This document shows positions 1 to 6,206 of a stretch of DNA of 6,206 nt, piece by piece. The stretch comes from Mariprofundaceae bacterium (GTDB lineage: Bacteria > Pseudomonadota > Zetaproteobacteria > Mariprofundales > Mariprofundaceae), in contig JAUZQU010000155.1 in the NCBI GenBank assembly GCA_030950835.1, positions 1 to 6,206 of the forward strand, in the 5' to 3' direction. Numbering within the stretch: position 1 is the first letter of the stretch; each line of letters starts with the position of its first letter. The notes beneath the pieces are model-generated. The model did not search any database, was not told where the DNA came from, and saw only the letters and a program-made list of their open reading frames with translations. The position numbers and the translations under genes were made by a program.

Positions 1-3000
1 TTCATCAATGAAACTACGATCTAAAATAACATGTTTGCAAATACCATGCTCGACATAAGTTAAAGCCCATTCTTGATGTGCATCCTGATGTTGCGATGAT
101 AAAATCCATGCCGCACGTTGGCTTTGCAAACAATGGTCTAAACCCCGCTGACAACGGCGCAAAGCAACATTAAAATACTTTTGACTCACACCTTCATGGC
201 GTAAGATGGATGCCATAAGGGTCTGTAATGCTGTGGTATCTTGATTTTTCCAAGTGTGTAGACCTGTTGCTGCGATGTGTTGCAAGGCTGCATGTAAAGC
301 AATACCCACGGCTTTCGCTGTTGCTGTTGCCCAACTGAATTCAGGCTTTGCTATAGGTTTACGCATGTTTGTCAGTTTACTTTTTAGAATTGAAGCTTGG
401 GCTTGAGGGATTTGGTATTGCAAGCTGATATGTTGTGCTTTTTTGCTGTTGATATGCTCTGGGTCAGGTACTTTTTGGACTGGAGTTGGCTCTGCATGAA
501 TCATTTCAACATCTGCACCAAAACATTGTGTTTCATCTTGCCATATCAAGGCAAGCAGCGAGCCTTTTTGGGGTTGCTGACTTTTTTCATCTATATGCCC
601 AAACAAGTGCAAAGCACGTTCAGCGCGTGTACATGCCACATAAAGCAAACGACTGATTTCCAAAACATCGCGTTTTTTCTCGAAATCACGCACCAAGTCA
701 TACATCAAATGTGCATCGCTATGGGCAGTGGCTTGGGGCAGGGGGGCAAGTAACAATTGCTGCCCTTGATGGCTAAATACTTCGGTTTGCACCAGCATTT
801 CTTTATCTTTAGCACGGGAACGTTTGCCTAAACTGGGCAGGATGACGGTATCCCACTGCAAACCCTTGGCACCATGCATGGTCATCAGTTCAACCATGTC
901 CGCTTGGGCAGTATGTTCGGGGGCGGCATAAAGTTTTGCCAAGCGGGTTTCAAGCTGTTCAACGTCAATATTGGCTTCATTATCTAACGTTTCTAAGAGC
1001 TCAAAATAGGTGTCTGTATTGGCAAGTTGGCTTTTGCTGAGCAGGGCAGGGCTTGCCAAGCGTAACCAAGCACTTTCAACCACATGGCGCGTTGGCAAGC
1101 GGTGTATGTCTTGTATGGCAGGGGTGAGGGCGGTGATGACATATTGTAAACGTACTTTTTCATCCGCGCTGGCTTGTTGCTCCGCATAATTTTGCAAACA
1201 TTGCCATGCTGATGAAGGCTGCTGATGAAAGATATCATGCAGACTTTGTAAACGTAAACCAATGATAGGGGAGCGTAATAAGGCTGCCCAAGCGATATGG
1301 TCGCTCGGATGTAATAAAGCGCGAGTAAGATGATGTAAATCAATGATTTCGGGTTGTTTGGCAAGAAAAAGCATGTCTAAAGCACGAAAAGCAATGCCTT
1401 TGTCTTGCAAGAGTTGCATGATGTGGTGTAAATGCGCTCGGCTTCGTGCCAAAATACCCACAGAACGCCCTTGTTGTATGCTAGACTGCACGATCTTAAG
1501 CATGCCTTGTGCTTGATTGTCATCATTATGCTGTTGGCTGATATGTAGCTTCACACTACCTTGATGCGTTTGAAAAGGGGTAGACTCAGTATAGGCAATT
1601 GCGCCTGCTAAGGCATTGTTTTCAGCAGGAAAGGCATGGGAAAATGCGCGGTTGACCCATGTTACAATTTGCGGACAAGATCTGAAGTTCTGCTGTAAAG
1701 TTAAGCTTTCTACATAGGGTAAGGGTAGGGCATTGTCCGCTGCTTCTAAAAACAAACTGACTTCAGCTTTACGAAAACGATAAATGGATTGCATGGGGTC
1801 GCCCACCATGAATAAAGTGCGTCCATCATCTTCCCAGCCTGCGGTTAATCTGCTTAATAAATCAATTTGCAGGCTAGATGTATCTTGAAACTCATCAACA
1901 AGGATATGTTTAATTTGGTAGTCCAAGCGTAACAAAGCTTCACTGGGCATGATATTACCCACCTCATCTTCATCACCCAAAGCTTGTTTGGCGCGTAACA
2001 TCACTTCCACAAAGTCTACTTTCTGATGCTGTTCAAAGGTTTGCCACAGTTGACTTGCCAATGTTTTAAGCACGATAAACAACGATTCAATCACTTGCCA
2101 AGTCGTTTGCTCAAAGCTTGTATCATGTGGTAATAAACGAATATGGTGCAGCTTTTGGATGAGGTTTTCATCTTGAGCAATTGCCTCTAACAAAGCTTTC
2201 ATGTTGTCTTTTTGCGCTTGAAATGCTTTTCCAGCAGGGAAACCATTTTTCTTGGTGACTGTTTTGCGCGCTTGGGCTTTACCCTGGGTTAAAAGTAAAT
2301 GGACCAGTGCTTTCCATATTGCCATGTCTGCGACATCGGCTTGAGGAAACTTTTGCAGTTGATGCAAGGCAGATAAAACATGATTCTCGCCATGTTCAAG
2401 GTTCAATTGTTCAGCTGCAAACGATGCAAGTGCGCATAGATCGTCTTGGTATTGTAGAGGGAAAGCTTGCTTGGCATCTGCTAAACTTAAAGCGATGACG
2501 CTGCTCAAACATTGCTCAATATGCCTTTGAAATGCCTGCATATCTGCGGTTTGGTGGATCACATCATGCAACCATTGTTCTCGCCTTGCCAACATGGTGC
2601 ACAACAATGCCCGCAATGATGGAATGCGGCATTCTTGATGTAAAATAAGGACTTTTAATGCTTCTCTTAATTCTATAGGGGCATGTTTCTGTTGTCCGTA
2701 GCTCAACACTGCATCCACAGCACTGGCATACATCGGCTCTGAGAAGTCTGCGGTGGCGGGGCTTTGTCCAAAACCTGATAACAAGGGAAGTTGCCTTGCC
2801 AAACCTGAAGCAAAGCTATCAATAGTCATCAAACGCAAACGCGAAGGGCAATCTAACAAACGCCAAGTCTTGTTTTGCGACTGTTGAAGCACTTTTTTTG
2901 CCAGCAACCAAGTCTGCTGGGCATGGGCTGATTCAGGCATGGCTTGATTCGCGCTTTTTAAAGCCATAAATACCCGTTCACGCATTTCAGCTGCGGCTTT

Positions 3001-3174
3001 GCGGGTGAAAGTAAGGGCTAAAATCTCCTCTGGTTCATCCACCACTGCCAACAAAGCTAAAATACGCTGAATCAATAACTCTGTTTTTCCTGAGCCTGCG
3101 GGAGCTTGTACTAAACATGATTGATGGGGCAAGATGGCTTGGCGTCGTTCTTCTGCATCGCGAATATCCATCAT
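1..3174 (-). CDS. AddA/RecB-like UvrD-family helicase-nuclease, 3' end cut by window
   Basis: This is probably the motor subunit of a heterodimeric helicase-nuclease that resects double-strand DNA ends for recombination. The frame is open for 1058 codons from ATG 3174 to the window edge. Superfamily 1 motifs occur in order: Walker A APAGSGKT (residues 24-31), motif Ia TFTRKAAAEMR (55-65), TIDSF (117-121), Walker B with LVDEFQDT around D427/E428, motif III GDPMQSIYRFR (458-468), NFRS (496-499), HGAKGLQWD (767-775) and motif VI YVACTRAE (845-852). A RecB-type nuclease domain begins near residue 957 (GIALH, H961) and reaches ILDRSFIDE (1050-1058), where the window ends. The catalytic D-x-K step should lie just outside. 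The start overlaps the stop of the AddB-like gene by four bases and has its own ribosome binding site, so co-translation is likely. Family assignment is firm. AddA versus a RecB paralogue is decided mainly by the AddB-like neighbour. No frameshift or missing helicase motif is seen. Confidence 0.95.
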   Translation of the reverse strand, partial: MMDIRDAEERRQAILPHQSCLVQAPAGSGKTELLIQRILALLAVVDEPEEILALTFTRKAAAEMRERVFMALKSANQAMPESAHAQQTWLLAKKVLQQSQNKTWRLLDCPSRLRLMTIDSFASGLARQLPLLSGFGQSPATADFSEPMYASAVDAVLSYGQQKHAPIELREALKVLILHQECRIPSLRALLCTMLARREQWLHDVIHQTADMQAFQRHIEQCLSSVIALSLADAKQAFPLQYQDDLCALASFAAEQLNLEHGENHVLSALHQLQKFPQADVADMAIWKALVHLLLTQGKAQARKTVTKKNGFPAGKAFQAQKDNMKALLEAIAQDENLIQKLHHIRLLPHDTSFEQTTWQVIESLFIVLKTLASQLWQTFEQHQKVDFVEVMLRAKQALGDEDEVGNIMPSEALLRLDYQIKHILVDEFQDTSSLQIDLLSRLTAGWEDDGRTLFMVGDPMQSIYRFRKAEVSLFLEAADNALPLPYVESLTLQQNFRSCPQIVTWVNRAFSHAFPAENNALAGAIAYTESTPFQTHQGSVKLHISQQHNDDNQAQGMLKIVQSSIQQGRSVGILARSRAHLHHIMQLLQDKGIAFRALDMLFLAKQPEIIDLHHLTRALLHPSDHIAWAALLRSPIIGLRLQSLHDIFHQQPSSAWQCLQNYAEQQASADEKVRLQYVITALTPAIQDIHRLPTRHVVESAWLRLASPALLSKSQLANTDTYFELLETLDNEANIDVEQLETRLAKLYAAPEHTAQADMVELMTMHGAKGLQWDTVILPSLGKRSRAKDKEMLVQTEVFSHQGQQLLLAPLPQATAHSDAHLMYDLVRDFEKKRDVLEISRLLYVACTRAERALHLFGHIDEKSQQPQKGSLLALIWQDETQCFGADVEMIHAEPTPVQKVPDPEHINSKKAQHISLQYQIPQAQASILKSKLTNMRKPIAKPEFSWATATAKAVGIALHAALQHIAATGLHTWKNQDTTALQTLMASILRHEGVSQKYFNVALRRCQRGLDHCLQSQRAAWILSSQHQDAHQEWALTYVEHGICKHVILDRSFIDE

Positions 3175-5867
3175 ACTGACCTCTCCTGACTTTCAATCCG
3201 ACATAGACCTGAAAAACCACAATAACGGCAACTTAAAATACTTTTGGGTTGTACTTTTGCCTGTCCTGCCATGAAATCATCTGCCAAACTATCCAGAGTT
3301 TCCCTCCATTGTTGTTGTAAATGTTGCCAGTGTTCACTGGTTTTTTCTTGTCCTCTGGCTGTTTTGAACTGGGGTAATGTGGTTTGTTCACGCAAAAAAC
3401 CTTGGAAACTTAAACCATCATGGCGGACTTGGGCATACACCAGACCTGCCACTTCATGTCCTACATCTTGTTCAGCAAGTAAGTAGGCTGGAAGTTGTGG
3501 TGATTCAGGGCGCTCACCTAGGGCATCTTTGGCACTACATACCCCTGTTTTATAGTCCAAAATGATACGATTCCCCTCTATATCTTGGTCAATACGATCA
3601 ATGCGGGTCTGTAAAGTTAAAGCTCTGTGTTGACCAAAGCTGACGTCACGTTTGCCTTCTGTTTCGAGCACTTTAAAAGCAATACGTTCACTTTCTAACA
3701 TCAGCCAACGATGTATAAGCGTTTGTAAACGCTGCTTTTCTAGCCCTTTAATCATAGGTGTCACTGTGCCTTTCAATGATGACCAAGCCTGTTCGATGCT
3801 TTGTTCTATGTGTTGATGTAAAGACTGACTATCTATCCATTTGGACAAGTTCGCATGGTTTGAAGCAGCTTGCCAAAACAGCTCTAAAGCCTTGTGCAAT
3901 AAGCTGCCTTGCTCGGCAGGATTCAACCCTAAAGTCGGTGTTTCAATGCCTTGAAGTTGCAAACGGTGTTGGGCAAAAGCTTGAAAAGCACATGCTGATT
4001 GACTGGCTAAAATGCTCGTGCCACCACGGATTTTCTCTGCGGACGACACAGCAAGTGCCGTGTCGTTAATATCTTTCATATCTGCCTGATGTTGTTGTAA
4101 GGTATAGGCATATCGGCTTGAAGCATAGCTTTGAGCAGGTGTGTGTGCAGCAATAACATCCAACATGGAAGACGCTTGCACCTCCTGATGTGCTTTGCTT
4201 TTGGCATAACTGATATTCAGCGTTGGCGCAACATGGATAAGATGTTGCCATACCGATTGGGCGAACACCCACTCGCGCTCATGATTAGCATGGGGTGTTT
4301 GATGTAATACTTGAATATGGTGGGGAATCAAGGGGTGTGGTTTTGCTGCTGGAGGCCAAGTTTGATCATCCATGCCCAGGATAAAAGCATGGTCAAAGCG
4401 TAAGCCAGCCGCTTCCAACACCCCCATAACTTGAATATTGGCATGACCAGGGGCAGGGCGAAAGGGGTGTTCAAAAGCATATTCTTGTAAACGTGCGCGT
4501 GCTTCTGCCCATGTCAGAACGGGACAAAAGTCATCGAGTTTACTCATATTATGTATCAAATCACGCCAGTTTTGCACTTGAGCAAGTTCATCACTCGATA
4601 CTGCTTGTTCATGCCAAAAACACTGCTTTAATACTTCTTCTGCAAGCAATAACCAAGTAGATAAAGCTTTTTTACCTGCAAATACCTTGTTGCTTACTTG
4701 CACCTCAAGCATCTCTACAAAGGCTGACCACTGTTGTAAATCCAGCTCGCTGGATTGGCTAGACTGGCTCAATTGTAACAGTTGACTGCGCGTGAGTTGT
4801 TCATGGTTGTGGCGGAGAAGTTGGGCATCGAACTGTGCGCGTGGCACAGCTTCTTGCTCAAAACCCATAATATATGGGTTCAATAACAGCTGTGAAACAC
4901 TTTGATAGCTTAAATATTGTTGGCTAGTCAGTGATAAGATGCTGAATATACTTTGTATCATGGGTTGTTTAGCCAGTGGTGAACCCATAGAGATGTTGAA
5001 ATACTCCCCTTGCTCTGCATATTGTTTGTGCAAACTCAAAGCTGGGGTAAGTTCTTCGCTGAAAATACGTTTGACTTGGGCAAGCCGCTGCTCCAAGTCA
5101 GGAATAAGGATGCCAAGGCTATGTTCTGGATGTTTTTCCACATAAACACGGATATGTTGGCATGTTTGACGCAATTCTTCCTCATCATCACTAAAACTAC
5201 TGAGTTGAATTTGGGCAGGTGTATCTTCAGCGCTACTTTGATAGATATGGTGTTGATTGGCTTGTAAATGGTTGAAAAACTGATGTTGAGCAGGTGAGAA
5301 GCTGTCAAAACCGACCAAAATGATGGTTGAAGGAGCAGCAAAGCTATTCTTTTTGCACAACTGGGCTAAAAGTTGATGTTGTTGATAATAAACATGATCG
5401 TTTTGCAAGGTTTCAATTTCATGTTCGACTTGCCCTGCCCACCGTAACAAGGCTTGATGTTCTTCTCCTGCATCTTGTAAACAATTTGGATCAATATGGT
5501 AGTCGGCTAAGATTTCCCATGCCGCCATCGCTTGTTTGGCAAGGGCTTTGGGGTTTAAAACATGTGTATTTTCATCTTCGAGAATAACCTTTTGCCATAA
5601 TAAACGCTCTTGATGTGTATGTAACAGTAAACCTGATGCCTGATTTAACCATAATTGTTGCAACCACGTTGACCAAGATAAAATATGGGGTGTTTTCCAA
5701 GCTTGTTTGCCTTGTTCAAGTTGTTGTTTTTCGTATTTTTCTAATAAAAAACGCGATAAACGCTGTGTTGCGGTAATGATATAGGTGTCGTCATTAGGTT
5801 TATCCATGATTTGCGATAAAAGAATAGGCTTGATTTTTGCGTGTTTTTGGCTTTCAATAAGGCTCAT
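3171..5867 (-). CDS. AddB-like PD-(D/E)XK nuclease with Fe-S cysteines (probable DNA repair protein)
   Basis: This is probably the second subunit of an AddAB-type end-resection complex, acting with the helicase encoded just downstream. Residue numbers count from the longest possible start, ATG 5909 (912 residues). The N-terminal part resembles the family opening (ATQRLSRFL at 47-55, TPHILSWSTWLQQLW at 73-87). No Walker A (GxGKS/T) is present, so it is likely a catalytically dead helicase fold. A conserved-looking block GVLEAAGLRFDHAFILGMDD (496-515) precedes the nuclease. Nuclease residues are GSLLH (668-672), DRID (771-774), LDYKTG (784-789; D785, K787) and QLPAY (805-809). C640 plus C894-x2-C897-x5-C903 match the AddB iron-sulfur cysteine pattern. 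ATG 5909 has no Shine-Dalgarno sequence and would lie only 14 bases from the divergent gene. ATG 5867 has a weak AGCGAG 7 bases upstream and is chosen here; ATG 5873 and 5807 are alternatives. From memory it fits the roughly 900-residue 'probable DNA repair protein' family. It is complete and unbroken. Confidence 0.93.
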   Translation of the reverse strand: MSLIESQKHAKIKPILLSQIMDKPNDDTYIITATQRLSRFLLEKYEKQQLEQGKQAWKTPHILSWSTWLQQLWLNQASGLLLHTHQERLLWQKVILEDENTHVLNPKALAKQAMAAWEILADYHIDPNCLQDAGEEHQALLRWAGQVEHEIETLQNDHVYYQQHQLLAQLCKKNSFAAPSTIILVGFDSFSPAQHQFFNHLQANQHHIYQSSAEDTPAQIQLSSFSDDEEELRQTCQHIRVYVEKHPEHSLGILIPDLEQRLAQVKRIFSEELTPALSLHKQYAEQGEYFNISMGSPLAKQPMIQSIFSILSLTSQQYLSYQSVSQLLLNPYIMGFEQEAVPRAQFDAQLLRHNHEQLTRSQLLQLSQSSQSSELDLQQWSAFVEMLEVQVSNKVFAGKKALSTWLLLAEEVLKQCFWHEQAVSSDELAQVQNWRDLIHNMSKLDDFCPVLTWAEARARLQEYAFEHPFRPAPGHANIQVMGVLEAAGLRFDHAFILGMDDQTWPPAAKPHPLIPHHIQVLHQTPHANHEREWVFAQSVWQHLIHVAPTLNISYAKSKAHQEVQASSMLDVIAAHTPAQSYASSRYAYTLQQHQADMKDINDTALAVSSAEKIRGGTSILASQSACAFQAFAQHRLQLQGIETPTLGLNPAEQGSLLHKALELFWQAASNHANLSKWIDSQSLHQHIEQSIEQAWSSLKGTVTPMIKGLEKQRLQTLIHRWLMLESERIAFKVLETEGKRDVSFGQHRALTLQTRIDRIDQDIEGNRIILDYKTGVCSAKDALGERPESPQLPAYLLAEQDVGHEVAGLVYAQVRHDGLSFQGFLREQTTLPQFKTARGQEKTSEHWQHLQQQWRETLDSLADDFMAGQAKVQPKSILSCRYCGFSGLCRIESQERSV
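3180..3187 (-). promoter_or_regulatory. Ribosome binding site of the helicase gene
   Basis: The minus strand reads AGGAGAGG here, inside the last codons of the AddB-like gene. The AGGAG core ends 8 bases before ATG 3174. This selects ATG 3174 over the adjacent in-frame ATG at 3171. Together with the ATGA start/stop overlap (3171-3174) it indicates translational coupling of the two genes. Confidence 0.8.
4043..4066. repeat. Intragenic inverted repeat, 7-bp arms
   Basis: ACGACAC (4043-4049) and GTGTCGT (4060-4066) are perfect inverted copies separated by 10 bases. They sit in the AddB-like gene, in codons for about residues 615-623, a linker between the scaffold and the nuclease domain. There is no T-tract on either side, so it does not look like a terminator. 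A chance hairpin is possible. Confidence 0.5.
4862..4880. repeat. Intragenic perfect palindrome, 8-bp arms with 3-base centre
   Basis: AACCCATA (4862-4869) and TATGGGTT (4873-4880) are perfect inverted copies around the triplet ata. They lie inside the AddB-like gene in the codons for NPYIMGF (residues 344-350). The word ATGGGTT/AACCCAT recurs about 80 bases away, so this belongs to a local cluster. It may simply reflect codons for a conserved peptide. Confidence 0.6.
4960..4988. repeat. Intragenic inverted repeat of ATGGGTT
   Basis: ATGGGTT (4960-4966) and AACCCAT (4982-4988) are perfect 7-bp inverted copies separated by 15 bases. They fall in the codons for MGSPLAKQPM (residues 308-317) of the AddB-like protein. 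The arms are the same word that forms the arms of the palindrome at 4862-4880. No function is known. Confidence 0.5.
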
Positions 5868-5890
5868 TATCATGCTCGCTGTGGTATATT
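5864..5890 (+). promoter_or_regulatory. Candidate extended -10 promoter for the zinc-ribbon gene
   Basis: TGGTATATT at 5882-5890 is an extended -10 element: TG, one base, then TATATT, which matches TATAAT at five of six positions. Nothing close to TTGACA lies 15-18 bases upstream, so the call rests on the extended -10. It would start transcription near 5897 and leave a leader of about 27 bases that contains the ribosome binding site at 5913-5918. It overlaps the 5' end of the longest form of the AddB-like gene. Confidence 0.4.
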
Positions 5891-5914
5891 TAGCTGGGTT
5901 AACACCCATGTTGA
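5887..5914 (-). promoter_or_regulatory. Candidate promoter for the AddB-like/helicase operon
   Basis: On the minus strand, TCAACA (5914-5909, four of six matches to TTGACA) and TAAATA (5892-5887) are separated by 16 bases. Transcription would begin near 5880, giving a very short leader before ATG 5867. The -10 shares base pairs with the plus-strand -10 at 5885-5890. A small inverted repeat, TGGGT (5895-5899) and ACCCA (5904-5908), sits in the spacer and could be an operator. The match is modest. Confidence 0.3.
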
Positions 5915-5918
5915 GGAG
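5913..5918 (+). promoter_or_regulatory. Ribosome binding site of the zinc-ribbon gene
   Basis: GAGGAG ends five bases before ATG 5924. It is the strongest Shine-Dalgarno sequence in the right-hand part of the window. It supports the reality of the 49-codon gene despite its length. Confidence 0.8.
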
Positions 5919-5923
5919 AAAAG

Positions 5924-6073
5924 ATGAGTCAGGTTAATGTAAGTTGTCCGCGTTGTCAGGAAAAGTTTCAGGCTGAAAAGGAAGATGCCTATGAATGCCC
6001 CAAGTGTGGGACGAGTATTCGCCCTAAGAAAGACGATGATAACCACGACCAAACCCAAATCTTTAAAGTTTAA
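5924..6073 (+). CDS. Small zinc-ribbon protein, 49 residues
   Basis: The ORF runs from ATG 5924 to TAA 6071-6073. It encodes a 49-residue, highly charged protein with two CxxC knuckles: CPRC (8-11) and CPKC (25-28), separated by 13 residues. This C-x2-C-x13-C-x2-C layout is typical of a zinc ribbon that binds one zinc ion through four cysteines. The C-terminal third is hydrophilic (KKDDD near residues 35-39) and probably unstructured. There is no signal peptide or membrane segment, so a cytoplasmic location is expected. A strong ribosome binding site lies five bases upstream. It is divergent from the AddB-like gene and shares its promoter region. Zinc ribbons of this kind bind nucleic acid or protein partners, or mark the N-terminus of larger regulators; here it stands alone. 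A specific function cannot be assigned. Confidence 0.85.
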   Translation: MSQVNVSCPRCQEKFQAEKEDAYECPKCGTSIRPKKDDDNHDQTQIFKV

Positions 6074-6107
6074 ACGCGCATCCCAACATCATTAGCAGAA
6101 AGAATCT

Positions 6108-6206
6108 TTAATTCGGGTTTTCTTTTTTGAGTATATGTTGAGCAGGTACAAGTTGACCGTTGGCATCCATATGTGCAGGAATATAGGTGGTGGCAGCTTT
6201 GGGTTC
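6108..6206 (-). CDS. C-terminal tail of an unidentified protein (partial)
   Basis: On the minus strand the frame is open from the right edge to TAA at 6110-6108 and gives 32 residues, including TTYIPAHMDANGQLVPAQHI and a lysine-rich end. The composition is protein-like. All three minus-strand frames happen to be open over this short span, so the frame choice rests on residue composition and on a stop close to the end of the convergent gene. It converges on the zinc-ribbon gene with a 34-base gap. The YIPAHxDxNGxxVP pattern is reminiscent of tails of small envelope-associated proteins, but I do not recognise the family. Confidence 0.45.
   Translation of the reverse strand, partial: EPKAATTYIPAHMDANGQLVPAQHILKKENPN

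Noticed and set aside
397..753. Open frame of 118 codons on the plus strand
   Set aside because: It is antisense to conserved helicase sequence including motif VI. The translation is rich in Cys, Phe and Trp with no recognisable domain, as expected of a shadow frame.
993..1364. Open frame of 123 codons on the minus strand
   Set aside because: It lies in another frame of the intact helicase gene and has a non-natural composition.
3035..3220. Minus-strand frame of 61 codons across the gene junction
   Set aside because: It overlaps the end of the AddB-like gene and the helicase Walker A in the wrong frame. Both real frames are continuous here.
1147..5482. Recurrent TTGTAAACG-like words (about 1147, 1246, 3725, 4487, 5475), considered as an uptake or Chi-like signal
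   Set aside because: On the coding strand they spell CGTTTACAA, the preferred codons for Arg-Leu-Gln in helical proteins. They therefore reflect codon choice rather than a separate signal.
5870..6058. Minus-strand frame of 62 codons opposite the zinc-ribbon gene
   Set aside because: It has no ribosome binding site and is fully explained as the antisense of the zinc-ribbon gene and promoter region.
6097..6128. Possible rho-independent terminator after the zinc-ribbon gene (GAAT/ATTC followed by a T-rich run)
   Set aside because: The stem is only 4 bp, or 6 AT-only bp in an alternative fold (AAAGAA/TTCTTT). Three G residues separate the 4-bp stem from the T-run, which is itself broken by a C. 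It also overlaps the coding end of the convergent frame.
1..6206. Phage-defence island, transposon, CRISPR array or RNA gene
   Set aside because: No transposase, terminal repeats, periodic direct repeats or tRNA/rRNA-like segments are visible. The helicase-nuclease pair is explained by housekeeping end repair.

Overview
The window is almost entirely coding and holds an AT-leaning bacterial segment. It is dominated by two long, overlapping minus-strand genes for a double-strand-break-repair helicase-nuclease of the AddAB/RecBCD type. The upstream gene (stop at 3171, start near 5867) encodes an AddB-like protein of about 900 residues. It has a C-terminal PD-(D/E)XK nuclease and the four cysteines of an AddB-type iron-sulfur clasp, but no Walker A motif. 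The downstream gene starts at 3174 inside the stop codon of the first (ATGA overlap) and encodes an AddA/RecB-like superfamily 1 helicase. It stays open for 1058 codons to the left edge and is cut off just as its own nuclease domain reaches the metal-binding motif.

The right-hand 340 bases hold three things. One is a compact divergent promoter region (about 5864-5914). The second is a 49-residue double-CxxC zinc-ribbon protein on the plus strand (5924-6073) with a strong Shine-Dalgarno sequence. The third is the probable C-terminal tail of an unrelated minus-strand gene (6108-6206) that converges on it. There is no gene-free stretch longer than about 60 bases, and I see no RNA gene, mobile element or CRISPR array.

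The likely host is a proteobacterium. The helicase N-terminus and the AddB-like protein match, from memory, the paired 'probable DNA repair protein' and UvrD-type helicase found in beta-, gamma- and related proteobacteria. The modest G+C content argues against the high-GC members. Genus-level placement is not possible from this sequence alone.

Functionally, the two large proteins probably form one heterodimer. The AddA-like subunit supplies ATP-driven translocation and one nuclease; the AddB-like subunit supplies the second nuclease and a catalytically dead helicase-like scaffold, as in AddAB end resection. The zinc-ribbon protein shares only the upstream control region with the pair, so a functional link is speculative. 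I found no sign of a wholly new system. The points most worth following are the motor-less but Fe-S-containing AddB-like subunit, its ambiguous start codon, the divergent micro-gene, and a few inverted repeats inside the AddB-like gene.
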